Below, one piece after another: positions 28,621 through 36,249 of a DNA stretch of 64,000 bases. Source of the stretch: Neobacillus cucumis (GTDB taxonomy: Bacteria; Bacillota; Bacilli; Bacillales; Cytobacillaceae). How positions within the stretch are numbered: position 1 is the stretch's first letter; each line of letters opens with the position of its first letter. A program made the translations under genes and the position numbers. The DNA lies in the NCBI RefSeq assembly GCF_016908975.1, contig NZ_JAFBEX010000016.1, forward strand, positions 1 through 64,000, read 5' to 3'. The notes under the pieces were generated by a model. That model did not search any database. It had not been told where the DNA came from and saw only the letters and a program-made list of their open reading frames with translations.

Positions 28621-29883
28621 CTATGCTCCTAAACGTTCATCTTCATCAGTGTTCCTATCATTTGAAGAAGAAATGCTCTTATAATTAAAGAAGAAGAAGA
28701 AGAAAACCGCAACGATAGCTGCAACCACTGCAGGATAGATCCAGAATGATTGCCATTGATCTAGAGAAGCAGCTCCAGTATTAGTCACTGTATTATTAAA
28801 GAGTTTTCCTGCAAAATACGATCCTACAAACATCCCTATACCTTGGGTAAACATGATTATTAATCCCTGAGCTTGCCCTTTAACTTTTTCATCTGCTACT
28901 TCATCAGTATAGAGATATCCTGATACAAAGAAAAAGTCCCAACATAATCCGTGTAAGGCGATACCAATGTACATTAATGGCACAAGTCCATGAGGTGCAC
29001 TGAACGCGAAAAGCGCCATCCTTAATACCCATGCAAACATTCCAACTAAAAACATCCATTTGAATCCTAATCGTCGATAAAAGAATGGGAGTAACAACAT
29101 AAAAATGACTTCAGAAAATTGGCCAATTGACATAACAGACGAAACATCTTTGACTCCAGCATCACCAAGAAATACTGAGGCAAATGACATATACGTAGCA
29201 TGATCTAGAAAAAGAACTGTCGTACATATAATAAATACTAAATAGTAACGATTTTTTAATAGCTGCAATGCATCAAGACAAAGAATGTCTCTTATTGATA
29301 AAGCTTTTCCTTTTGCTGGTGCAGGGGTGTTTGGTAACGTAAAACTGTAAAGGCCAAGTAAAACTGAAACAACTGAACCAATTTGCAGAGCTACCGGACT
29401 GCCTGAATATCCAAGGATTCCAATTATAGTGCTTGCAACAATGAACCCAACAGTTCCACATACACGAATAATCGGAAAGGCTTTAATAGTGTCTTTAACA
29501 TTATGGAAACTTATATTATTCGTTAAGGAATATGTTGGATTATAACACAACATATATAGAAACATTATCCACAAAAAAGCGTTTCCATTTTTTGTGTAAA
29601 TTTGTTCTGGAAGAAACCATAATAAGATACCACCAACGATGTTAACAAGAGCTAACATTTTTTGAGATGGGAAGAATCGATCCGAAATCATTCCTAACAC
29701 AATCGGAGATATAATAGCAGCAATCCCACCTATTGCGTATGCAGTACCAATTATAGAAGATAATCCATTCTTACTAAGAATATAACCCAAAGTAGCAAAC
29801 CAAGTACCGAGAGTAAAGTATTGAAAAAACATCATAGCTGAGAGTCTTGGGATAATATATGATTTACGTTGCAAGTTTTTCAC
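28621..29883 (-). CDS. MFS transporter resembling nucleoside:proton symporters (NupG-like)
   Basis: This 420-residue protein has twelve membrane segments. LSAMMFFQYFTLGTWFATLGYIL and FIVASTIIGILGYSG resemble the nucleoside-transporter MFS group (NupG, XapB, YegT), in which substrates include nucleosides and related glycosides. AHGLCWDFFFVSGYLYTDE-like sequence near residue 310 is typical of that group. A run of six Phe occurs near the C-terminus. It is last in the unit headed by the PhyH gene at 32295. Substrate is not known; it probably imports or exports a compound of the linked pathway. Confidence 0.83.
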   Translation of the reverse strand: MKNLQRKSYIIPRLSAMMFFQYFTLGTWFATLGYILSKNGLSSIIGTAYAIGGIAAIISPIVLGMISDRFFPSQKMLALVNIVGGILLWFLPEQIYTKNGNAFLWIMFLYMLCYNPTYSLTNNISFHNVKDTIKAFPIIRVCGTVGFIVASTIIGILGYSGSPVALQIGSVVSVLLGLYSFTLPNTPAPAKGKALSIRDILCLDALQLLKNRYYLVFIICTTVLFLDHATYMSFASVFLGDAGVKDVSSVMSIGQFSEVIFMLLLPFFYRRLGFKWMFLVGMFAWVLRMALFAFSAPHGLVPLMYIGIALHGLCWDFFFVSGYLYTDEVADEKVKGQAQGLIIMFTQGIGMFVGSYFAGKLFNNTVTNTGAASLDQWQSFWIYPAVVAAIVAVFFFFFFNYKSISSSNDRNTDEDERLGA

Positions 29884-29915
29884 TCCTGTTTATCAATTAG
29901 AAAGTATAGTTTATA

Positions 29916-30044
29916 TTAATGGTTATTTGAACAATTGTTACAAGTGTGGACATAAGATTCATGTTGTTCTTCAATTTTCTTTCCACATTGTGTACATTTT
30001 TTACTTGGTAAATTCTTTAAGAATTCAGTCATTTTGATCAACAT
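29916..30044 (-). CDS. YhfH-like small zinc-ribbon protein, tandem copy 5
   Basis: This 42-residue protein reads MLIKMTEFLKNLPSKKCTQC, continuing to a second CNNC motif, so it has two CxxC pairs spaced for one zinc. It resembles the YhfH-like family (about 45 residues; function unknown). GGAGGGA lies six bases before the ATG. It is the copy nearest the transporter gene. The DNA of this copy is almost identical to copies 3 and 4. Confidence 0.85.
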   Translation of the reverse strand: MLIKMTEFLKNLPSKKCTQCGKKIEEQHESYVHTCNNCSNNH

Positions 30045-30135
30045 GTTTAGTCCCTCCATTATCTTGTAAAATTGATGATTTAAGTTTGAATAAATCTTTT
30101 AAATCCATTCAAGTAATCAGAAAACTTAGATTTAA

Positions 30136-30264
30136 TTATTGATTTTTTGAACAATTGTTACAAGTATGGACATAAGATTCATGTTGTTCTTCAATTTTCT
30201 TTCCACATTGTGTACATTTTTTACTTGGTAAATTCTTTAAGAATTCAGTCATTTTGATCAACAT
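30136..30264 (-). CDS. YhfH-like small zinc-ribbon protein, tandem copy 4
   Basis: It has 42 residues with CTQC and CNNC pairs and ends SKNQ. The ribosome binding site GGAGGGA and the first 30 codons match the next copy almost base for base. Synonymous and conservative changes dominate, which suggests the reading frame is under selection. Confidence 0.85.
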   Translation of the reverse strand: MLIKMTEFLKNLPSKKCTQCGKKIEEQHESYVHTCNNCSKNQ

Positions 30265-30355
30265 GTTTAGTCCCTCCATTATCTTGTATAATTGATGATT
30301 TAGTTTGAATATATCTTTTAAATCCGTTCAAGTAATCAGAAAACTTTAGTTTTAA

Positions 30356-30484
30356 TTATTGATTTTTTGAACAATTGTTACAAGTGTGGACATAAGATTC
30401 ATGTTGTTCTTCAATTTTCTTTCCACATTGTGTACATTTTTTACTTGGTAAATTCTTTAAAAACTCGGTCATTTTGATCAACAT
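30356..30484 (-). CDS. YhfH-like small zinc-ribbon protein, tandem copy 3
   Basis: It has 42 residues with CTQC and CNNC pairs and ends SKNQ. The ATG at 30484 is preceded by GGAGGGA. It differs from copy 4 at a few third positions (for example AACTCGG for AATTCAG in the complement). Confidence 0.85.
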   Translation of the reverse strand: MLIKMTEFLKNLPSKKCTQCGKKIEEQHESYVHTCNNCSKNQ

Positions 30485-30579
30485 GTTTAGTCCCTCCATT
30501 ATCTTGTAGAATTGATGGTTTAAGTTTAGATAAATCTTTTAAATCCTTTCAAATAATCAGAAAACCTTTGATTTAATTA

Positions 30580-30705
30580 TTATATTTTTGAACAATTCTC
30601 ACAGGTATGAACATATGATTCATGTTGTTCTTCAATTTTTTTACCGCATTCTGTACATTTTTTACTTGGTAAATTCTTTAAAAATTCGGTCATTTTAATC
30701 AACAT
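30580..30705 (-). CDS. YhfH-like small zinc-ribbon protein, tandem copy 2
   Basis: It has 41 residues, with CTEC and CENC as the metal-binding pairs and a SKI end. It is more diverged than copies 3-5, with Gln to Glu and Asn to Glu changes beside the cysteines, while all four cysteines are kept. Confidence 0.85.
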   Translation of the reverse strand: MLIKMTEFLKNLPSKKCTECGKKIEEQHESYVHTCENCSKI

Positions 30706-30798
30706 GTTTAGTCCCTCCATTATCTTGTATAATTGAATTTAAGTTTGAAAAAATCTTTTAAATCTCTTCAAATAATCAGGAAACCCTGGATTTAATTA

Positions 30799-30924
30799 TT
30801 ATATTTTTGAACAATTCTCACATGTATGAACATATGATTCATGCTGTTCTTCAATTTTCTTTCCGCATTCTGTACATTTTTTACTTGGTAAATTCTTTAA
30901 GAATTCAGTCATTTTGATCAACAT
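30799..30924 (-). CDS. YhfH-like small zinc-ribbon protein, tandem copy 1
   Basis: It has 41 residues with CTEC and CENC pairs, beginning MLIKMTEFLKNLPSKKCTEC. It is first of the five in transcription order, after the CxxH/CxxC gene. GGAGGGA precedes the ATG at 30924. Confidence 0.85.
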   Translation of the reverse strand: MLIKMTEFLKNLPSKKCTECGKKIEEQHESYVHTCENCSKI

Positions 30925-30978
30925 GTTTAGTCCCTCCATTATCTTGTATAATTAAAACCTTACTTTTGTATATTAATT

Positions 30979-31170
30979 TTACGAAACCAAATTTTTAAAC
31001 TTTATTAAACTCTTTTCTATAGTTGGTATGCTATAAAATAATTTAAAGAGAGCTGGTTCGTTACAGAAGACACAGGTATGCTCCCAATATTTTCCGGATA
31101 ATTTCTGTACATGAGGTACAGTAAGTAATATTATCCCCTCTTTTATATGATTTTCACAGACTGTTATCAT
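30979..31170 (-). CDS. CxxH/CxxC small protein
   Basis: This 63-residue protein begins MITVCENHIKEGI and later has CVFCNEPALFKLF. The CxxH and CxxC pairs match the small Bacillus family named CxxH/CxxC protein (BA_5709 type), of unknown function and normally about 50 residues. AGTGAGGGAT precedes the ATG. It lies between the PhyH gene and the YhfH-like array, all on one strand, so a metal-binding theme runs through this unit. Confidence 0.75.
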   Translation of the reverse strand: MITVCENHIKEGIILLTVPHVQKLSGKYWEHTCVFCNEPALFKLFYSIPTIEKSLIKFKNLVS

Positions 31171-31371
31171 GACACTTATCCCTCACTTATTTTATAATCT
31201 TTATTAACGCAATCAACGATTTTAAAGCGTTTACCTATTGGTTTAAAAGAAACTCCATCTAATCCAAGAATTTAAGAAAATTTAGAAAGATGTTCTTTTG
31301 AAATATTTTTATAAACCGATTCTGTTTATAAAACAGAACCGGTTTGGTCTTCTAATAAACTTGCTAAGAAT

Positions 31372-32295
31372 TTACCACTTTTTAAGGCCCAACAATTTTT
31401 CACCTAATTCATTAAGTTGAGCTCGTTGGTATTTTTCTTGCTCCCAGTTTCGAGGATCTCCTAGGAATGCAATTCCTTCTGGAATTACTCTTTCACTCCA
31501 TTGTTTAATTCTCCACTGCTTTAATTCTTCATTATGTTCCTGAGCTGGGAACATAGAAATATATTGATGAATATTAGGAGTGTTTGATACATTTTTACGT
31601 AATCCATGTGCTTGCATAACATGGAAAATTAGTAAATCTCCTGCTTTTAAAGTTACTGGTGTTGGTGTATAACCAGTGTAATCTGGGTGATAAGGATCTC
31701 TATCTGCAGGTTGGGTTTTTACCCACTCTGGAAAATCTCTATATAACTCAGGAATGACATTTAATCCACCATTTTCCACATCAGTATCTGTTAAGAAAAG
31801 AATTCCCTGAACATTAACTGGAAGCGGATCTAATGAAGTATCACCATCCCAGTGGATGAATCCTTCAAATTCAAAAGTTCCCGGTTTATTTGGAAAACTT
31901 AGGTTACATCTATCAATACTTGTCCATAATTTCTCTGTTCCCCAAATATCTACAAATGCATCGTATACTTTTTGATAAGAACGATTATCCCAGAAGTATT
32001 GATGATTATATAACTCTACCATTCCTGCTCCAATAAGTTCTGGCATTTGATGTTCACGAAGTGGTTTCTTGTACCAAGTGGAAGGGTCATTAGGATCTTT
32101 TTCTTCAAACTCCCAAATAAGGTTAACTGTTTTATCGATATTTTCTTTAGGGACAACATTACGAACTACTACGTAACCGTTTTCTTTCCAGAACTTAAAT
32201 TCCTCTTCAGTTAATACTCGTAACGGTTCATTGTTAGGACGTTCATTCAATGGAATATCAATCTCAAGAATATTGTTTACTTTAGTTTTTTGCAT
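31372..32295 (-). CDS. PhyH-family Fe(II)/2-oxoglutarate dioxygenase, copy 1
   Basis: Members hydroxylate small molecules using iron and 2-oxoglutarate. GFIHWDGDTS provides the HxD iron ligands and MQAHGLRKN the distal His and the 2-oxoglutarate-binding Arg, so the site looks complete. From the ATG at 32295 (MQKTKVNNILEI) it has 307 residues, preceded by GATAGGAGGAG; the frame extends 14 codons further into the leader. A paralogue lies at 36250. It heads a unit with small zinc proteins and an MFS carrier under promoter site 2. The substrate is unknown. Confidence 0.88.
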   Translation of the reverse strand: MQKTKVNNILEIDIPLNERPNNEPLRVLTEEEFKFWKENGYVVVRNVVPKENIDKTVNLIWEFEEKDPNDPSTWYKKPLREHQMPELIGAGMVELYNHQYFWDNRSYQKVYDAFVDIWGTEKLWTSIDRCNLSFPNKPGTFEFEGFIHWDGDTSLDPLPVNVQGILFLTDTDVENGGLNVIPELYRDFPEWVKTQPADRDPYHPDYTGYTPTPVTLKAGDLLIFHVMQAHGLRKNVSNTPNIHQYISMFPAQEHNEELKQWRIKQWSERVIPEGIAFLGDPRNWEQEKYQRAQLNELGEKLLGLKKW

Positions 32296-32364
32296 TATAT
32301 AACTCCTCCTATCAGGGTAAAGTGCTTTATATTGCACTTGGTTTTTAATAAATCTTACAAATTA

Positions 32365-32437
32365 AATATATAATTTTCACTGTGCTAATACTATTAACTA
32401 TCGTGCTTAATTGATTTAAAAAGTATAATATATTGCT
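32365..32437 (-). promoter_or_regulatory. AraC-regulon promoter, site 2 (PhyH copy 1 unit)
   Basis: ATTAACTATCGTGCT begins at 32393 and AATATATTGCT ends at 32437 (45 bp). On the minus strand TAGTAT (-35, 32388-32393), a 17-bp spacer and TATATT (-10, 32365-32370) follow. It lies 70-140 bp before the PhyH start. The rest of the 32296-32960 gap shows AT-rich sequence and no clear gene. Confidence 0.8.
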
Positions 32438-32906
32438 TTTTATAACGTTTTTATTTTTTTAAATATATTAAAAATTAAATTTTTATTATATAATTTTTCC
32501 GAAAAACAAGAAATTCCCTGTAAAGGTAACGCTTACTATTCCTAAATCCTAAAAATAATACAACACACCTATAATTTTTATTTAAATATTAATATTATAT
32601 TTATTGCTACTGAAACAAATGGACCTATAATTTCTTGCTATTCGATAAACTCGTGATAAGCGTTTTTGTGCTCATTGCAAAAGCACTTGAGCTGTTCCAC
32701 ATGGTAAATACAAAGGTAAAGCACAAATATATGAATTGAGGATAAACCTTCAGTGACTTAACGAATTCATCACTTCAAGGCAGTCAATACCTGAAATATG
32801 GATAAAATTTATTAATTAGCTTCAAGGAAAGTTGCTGAACTAATCGGCGAACATCATATCACGCTATTCTATTAACGAAACAAAAAACTTTCTGAACTGG
32901 AAATTA

Positions 32907-32920
32907 TGAAACGGGTTTCA
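32907..32920. promoter_or_regulatory. LacI-type palindromic operator
   Basis: TGAAACGGGTTTCA is an inverted repeat of LacI/GalR style, 41 bp before the LacI-family gene. A related palindrome TGAAATGCGTTTCA precedes the Cof phosphatase gene at 42983. Autoregulation is the simplest reading. Confidence 0.5.
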
Positions 32921-32960
32921 GACCAAGAGACGATTTCAATTTTTTATGGGAGTAATTAAC

Positions 32961-33923
32961 ATGACTAATATCAGAAAAATAGCTAAGATGGCTGGGGTTT
33001 CTGTAACAACAGTCTCTCGTGTATTAAACAATTACCCGTATGTCAGCGAAGATAAAAGAAGGGCTGTTGAAAAGGCAATAATAGAATCCGATTATCGACG
33101 AAATTTAAATGCAGTGCATTTGAGCAAAGGTGAAACAATGCTTATTGGAGTTGTTATACCTTTTATAAACCATCCCTATTTCGGTTTATTAGTAGAAGGA
33201 ATCGCAAATGAGGCTGTTAAAAACAACTATAAATTAGCACTATTTCAAACGAATTACGAGGAAAAAAGAGAGATTGAAGCTTTAGAGATGTTAAAACATA
33301 AGCAAATAGATGCTTTAATCATATGTTCCAGAATTTGTGATTGGGAAGTTATCAATGATTATGTACCATACGGGACAATCATTCTGTCTGAGGACAGTAG
33401 AGGAAGAAGTGTTTCTTCAACCTTCGTAAACCATTATAAAAGTTTCTCTAGAGCGTTAGAATACTTGTACAAAAAGGGCCACAAGAAAATTGGTTACTGC
33501 GTGGGGAGAAAATCAGGTACCAATAGCAAGCAAAGAGAAAAAGCTTACAAAGACTTCCTTGCAAAAATAAACGAACCATTTGAGCCAAATTATATTTTCT
33601 ACGACTGCTTGAACTTCGAGGATGGTCAAATGGTAGTAAAACGGCTGATTAATATGTCAAATCCTCCGTCAGCTTTATTAGTAACTAGCGACCAGGTAGC
33701 TGCTGGAATTTTGATCTGTTGCAAACAAGAAGAAATATCAGTTCCAAATGAACTCGCATTGTTGGGTTTTGATAACCAACCAATAGCGAAAGTAATGAAT
33801 ATAACATCTCTCGAAATTCCTTTGGTTGAAATGGGAAGAAAACTATTGCTTCAAGCCATTGATACGACACAAACATCTCATGAAGAATTGTTCGTAAAAT
33901 TGATTGAGCGGAAAACGGTATAA
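32961..33923 (+). CDS. LacI-family transcriptional regulator
   Basis: This 320-residue regulator has the N-terminal LacI helix-turn-helix and hinge (IRKIAKMAGVSVTTVSRVLNNYP), then a periplasmic-binding-like sensor domain (LIGVVIPFINHPYFGLLVEG; ALLGFDNQPIAKVMNITSLE). I chose ATG 32961 (MTNIRKIAK), the usual family start, with GGGAG upstream; the frame begins five codons earlier. The ligand is unknown, probably a sugar. It is the only plus-strand gene inside the AraC-regulon region and may give a second layer of control. Confidence 0.92.
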   Translation: MTNIRKIAKMAGVSVTTVSRVLNNYPYVSEDKRRAVEKAIIESDYRRNLNAVHLSKGETMLIGVVIPFINHPYFGLLVEGIANEAVKNNYKLALFQTNYEEKREIEALEMLKHKQIDALIICSRICDWEVINDYVPYGTIILSEDSRGRSVSSTFVNHYKSFSRALEYLYKKGHKKIGYCVGRKSGTNSKQREKAYKDFLAKINEPFEPNYIFYDCLNFEDGQMVVKRLINMSNPPSALLVTSDQVAAGILICCKQEEISVPNELALLGFDNQPIAKVMNITSLEIPLVEMGRKLLLQAIDTTQTSHEELFVKLIERKTV

Positions 33924-33962
33924 AATTAGCCTTAATTCTTAAATGAAATGAAGTAAAAAATA

Positions 33963-33995
33963 AACAATAGCTTGGGATTACCAAACTATTGTTTT
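33963..33995 (+). terminator. Terminator after the LacI gene
   Basis: AACAATAG with CTTGG pairs with CCAAACTATTGTT and runs into TTTT. Confidence 0.65.
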
Positions 33996-34037
33996 GTCCC
34001 TAATCAGCACTACTCTTTAACAGAGTTAATAAAAAAA

Positions 34038-34085
34038 GCTGCTAAAAGGTCACTGTAAGAGACCTTTTACCAGCCTTTCTTTATT
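34038..34085 (+). terminator. Second hairpin terminator, plus direction
   Basis: GCTGCTAAAAGGTC pairs with GACCTTTTACCAGC and is followed by CTTTCTTTATT. It probably backs up the terminator just before it. Confidence 0.6.
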
Positions 34086-34159
34086 GTCTAGGTATATAAA
34101 ATTTTCTTTGTTCAGTTAAGTTTTACTTAAACCCTCCTATACACCTTAACAAAAATATC

Positions 34160-34333
34160 TTAGAACCCAGCCTGTTTGACTACTTCATGCCAACTTAGTT
34201 TCAATCTACGGCAAATAGTTGTACTATAAACCTGTCCTTTTTTCCTCATCAAATCATAATCTCTCTGAGTAGTTGAACCAATACGAATCAATTCTTTTTT
34301 CAAATTTTCTAGAATTTCTTCCTTTGATTTCAA
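34160..34333 (-). CDS. 57-residue protein of unknown function downstream of the ROK kinase
   Basis: A TTG start at 34333 behind GGAGGGG opens a 57-codon frame with SKEEILENLKKELIRIGSTT and ending HEVVKQAGF. The layout (a short helix, then YDLMRKKGQVYSTTICRRL) resembles small helix-turn-helix repeat units found beside HNH or homing endonucleases, but I am not sure. It follows the kinase gene by 80 bp on the same strand. Too little is visible to give a role. Confidence 0.55.
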   Translation of the reverse strand: MKSKEEILENLKKELIRIGSTTQRDYDLMRKKGQVYSTTICRRLKLSWHEVVKQAGF

Positions 34334-34412
34334 ACAAATCCCCTCCAGTTAGTGAAATATTAAGCTTGAATTTCTTTACAAGGATTTTGATTAAAAACTA
34401 ACAGGCGGACTC

Positions 34413-35411
34413 TTAAATTGGAACTAAATTTCCTTTGATCTTATTCATTAGTACATCTTTTACCAACCAGGCTCCACCAATTACACCCGCATCATTGCCT
34501 AATGTAGCAATAACTAGTTCAACACCTTCAGAGACTCTAGGAAAAGTAAATTGAGCAAAATGCTCTTTTAGTGGTGTCAGCAAGGTATCTCCCGCATTTG
34601 AAACGCCGCCACCAATTACAATTTTTTGTGGATTTAAGCTGTTGGCCAAATTTGCGAGGGCAAATCCTAAATTGAATGTTACTTGATCAATAATACGCAT
34701 AGCTGTCTTATCCGCTTCTATTACTGAATCAAAAATTTGTTTGCACGTAACAATTTGATATTTATTATAGTACTCTTTCAATCTACTACTTTCTTCAGCA
34801 CAAGCAAGCTCCTTTACAGCTAGGTTGACAATTCCTGTTGCAGATGCTATCGTTTCTAGGCATCCCTTTTTTCCACAATTACAAATTAATCCATCTTTTG
34901 GTAAGGATGTAATATGACCAATTTCCCCACCGGCTCCATTTTCACCATGTACAAGCTTACCATTGACTATAATGCCGCCTCCGACACCTGTTCCTAAGGT
35001 TATACAAATTAAGTTTTTTGCTCCCCTTCCAGCGCCTTTCCACATTTCACCGATTGCTGCCATATTTGCATCATTCTCAACTACTACGGGTAAGGATGTT
35101 TCCTGTTGTAAAATGTCGCGTAAAGGGAAGTTGTCCCAACCTAAATTTACTGCCACTTCAATTGTTCCTTCTTGAACATTCACTGGTCCCGGCGCTCCAA
35201 TGCCAATACCAATTAACTTATCTTTACTTTGTCCCAATTCATTTAAATGTAGGTTAATTGATTTAGCTATTTCACTTGGAATATGTTTTCCGTTTTCATT
35301 TTTGTTAGTTGGAATTTCCCATTTACGAATGATTCTACCTTCTTGGCTGATAAATGCCATTTTAATAGTTGTACCGCCAATATCCACGCCCACTAACCAA
35401 TTTCCATACAA
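34413..35411 (-). CDS. ROK-family sugar kinase (glucokinase-like)
   Basis: This kinase phosphorylates a hexose with ATP. VGVDIGGTTIKMAF is the phosphate loop, GIGAPGPV the ROK segment, NDANMAA the catalytic Asp region, and CNCGKKGCLE the zinc-binding ROK signature. I prefer the TTG at 35411 (MYGNWLVGVDIGG) with AAGGGATGG upstream, giving 332 residues as GlcK; an ATG at 35438 is also in frame. It follows the acsA remnant and promoter site 3, so a gene relic lies between promoter and kinase. Its substrate may be the sugar imported by the ABC system at 36-40 kb. Confidence 0.9.
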   Translation of the reverse strand: MYGNWLVGVDIGGTTIKMAFISQEGRIIRKWEIPTNKNENGKHIPSEIAKSINLHLNELGQSKDKLIGIGIGAPGPVNVQEGTIEVAVNLGWDNFPLRDILQQETSLPVVVENDANMAAIGEMWKGAGRGAKNLICITLGTGVGGGIIVNGKLVHGENGAGGEIGHITSLPKDGLICNCGKKGCLETIASATGIVNLAVKELACAEESSRLKEYYNKYQIVTCKQIFDSVIEADKTAMRIIDQVTFNLGFALANLANSLNPQKIVIGGGVSNAGDTLLTPLKEHFAQFTFPRVSEGVELVIATLGNDAGVIGGAWLVKDVLMNKIKGNLVPI

Positions 35412-35494
35412 AGTAATCCATCCCTTTTTGACTGACATATGATTGTATAATTACTAACTAGAGTCTGTATAATTATTCTTCTAACGTTGACAAG

Positions 35495-35595
35495 TCACAC
35501 TGTAGGCAGTTTCTGCTTCCACGTCTTTAAGACTCGCCTCATTATTTTGCCACTTCTTGTTTTTGGAAGCTTATTTAGCAATTCAATTTCTAGGC
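35495..35595 (-). pseudogene. 3' remnant of an acetyl-CoA synthetase gene
   Basis: The minus strand reads LNKLPKTRSGKIMRRVLKTW then KQKLPTV and a stop, matching the last codons of the acsA at 26485 (PKTRSGKIMRRVLKAWELNLPTG). Everything upstream of about 32 codons is absent. It lies directly downstream of promoter site 3, just as acsA lies downstream of site 1. This suggests a second acsA copy lost by internal deletion. Confidence 0.82.
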
Positions 35596-35611
35596 AAAAC
35601 TAATTATATAA

Positions 35612-35685
35612 ATGGTAATATTACTAATGAGATTAAACAATTAACTATCGTGCTAAGCTAAAAAAAAAAAATACAATATATTGCT
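35612..35685 (-). promoter_or_regulatory. AraC-regulon promoter, site 3 (ROK kinase unit)
   Basis: ATTAACTATCGTGCT begins at 35640 and AATATATTGCT ends at 35685 (46 bp, one base longer in an A tract). On the minus strand TTGTTT (-35, 35635-35640), a 17-bp spacer and TACCAT (-10, 35612-35617) follow. The acsA remnant is just downstream, then the kinase. The remaining 35686-36043 sequence is AT-rich with no convincing gene. Confidence 0.78.
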
Positions 35686-36043
35686 ATTCCGTATATGAGT
35701 TATGTTGAACTATTAGATAACAGAGGAGATTATGGTGAGAACTTTCAGGATTATAAAGTCATATTGTAGGAATGAATGAAAACGTTAAACACACATAAAC
35801 ACAACCACTATGAAATGATACTATACAAATAAAATTTGAATTTCTACATATAAAGAGACTACACAAAAAGGTAAAGGAGGGAGGTACCAAAAATTACCAT
35901 TGTACTCATCAAACTACTACAATACAAGAATATTGAAATCTTTAGGTCTCTCTCTGTTAGAAAAAAATGTACTTATATTGTTTTCTTTGATAAAATTTTT
36001 ATTTTCTTCAAAACTCTATATCCCTAAATTTATATTTTTTCTT

Positions 36044-36166
36044 CTAATCACTTTCATTCGCTTCTTCATAACTTTCATTACTTTGATCACTACATTCCCA
36101 ACAAATGGACCTATTTCTTTCCATTTTGGCCAACTGACTTCCACAACAAATACATAAATCCATCAT
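36044..36166 (-). CDS. Small zinc-ribbon protein
   Basis: This 40-residue frame begins MMDLCICCGSQLAKMERNRS and continues with CWEC and an acidic tail. Two CxxC pairs suggest one bound zinc, as in the YhfH-like copies at 30 kb, though the sequence differs outside the cysteines. GGAGG lies six bases upstream of the first ATG. It follows PhyH copy 2 on the same strand after 84 bases. Small zinc ribbons therefore accompany both PhyH genes. Confidence 0.7.
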   Translation of the reverse strand: MMDLCICCGSQLAKMERNRSICWECSDQSNESYEEANESD

Positions 36167-36249
36167 GTTTTTCCTCCATATTAAAGTATTAGATAAGGGT
36201 CCACCTAAAAATTGCCATTTTAAGTGAACCCTCTGTTATAAATACTATT

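Larger units (their letters stand above)
29916..30957 (-). repeat. Tandem array of five gene-plus-spacer units of about 220 bp
   Basis: Five direct units, each with a ribosome binding site, a 41-42 codon gene and a spacer of about 90 bp, start (ATG) at 30044, 30264, 30484, 30705 and 30924, so the period is 219-221 bp. Units 3-5 are most alike; units 1 and 2 share CENC in place of CNNC and end in SKI. Spacer sequence is repeated too, so whole units were duplicated. Confidence 0.92.

Noticed and set aside
29916..30957. Regular direct repeats as a CRISPR array or minisatellite
   Set aside because: The unit is about 220 bp with a conserved reading frame and ribosome binding site; repeats and spacers do not fit a CRISPR array.
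35900..36157. 85-codon plus-strand hydrophobic frame
   Set aside because: A strong GGAGG lies upstream but too far away, and the frame is antisense to the better-supported small zinc-ribbon gene with its own ribosome binding site.
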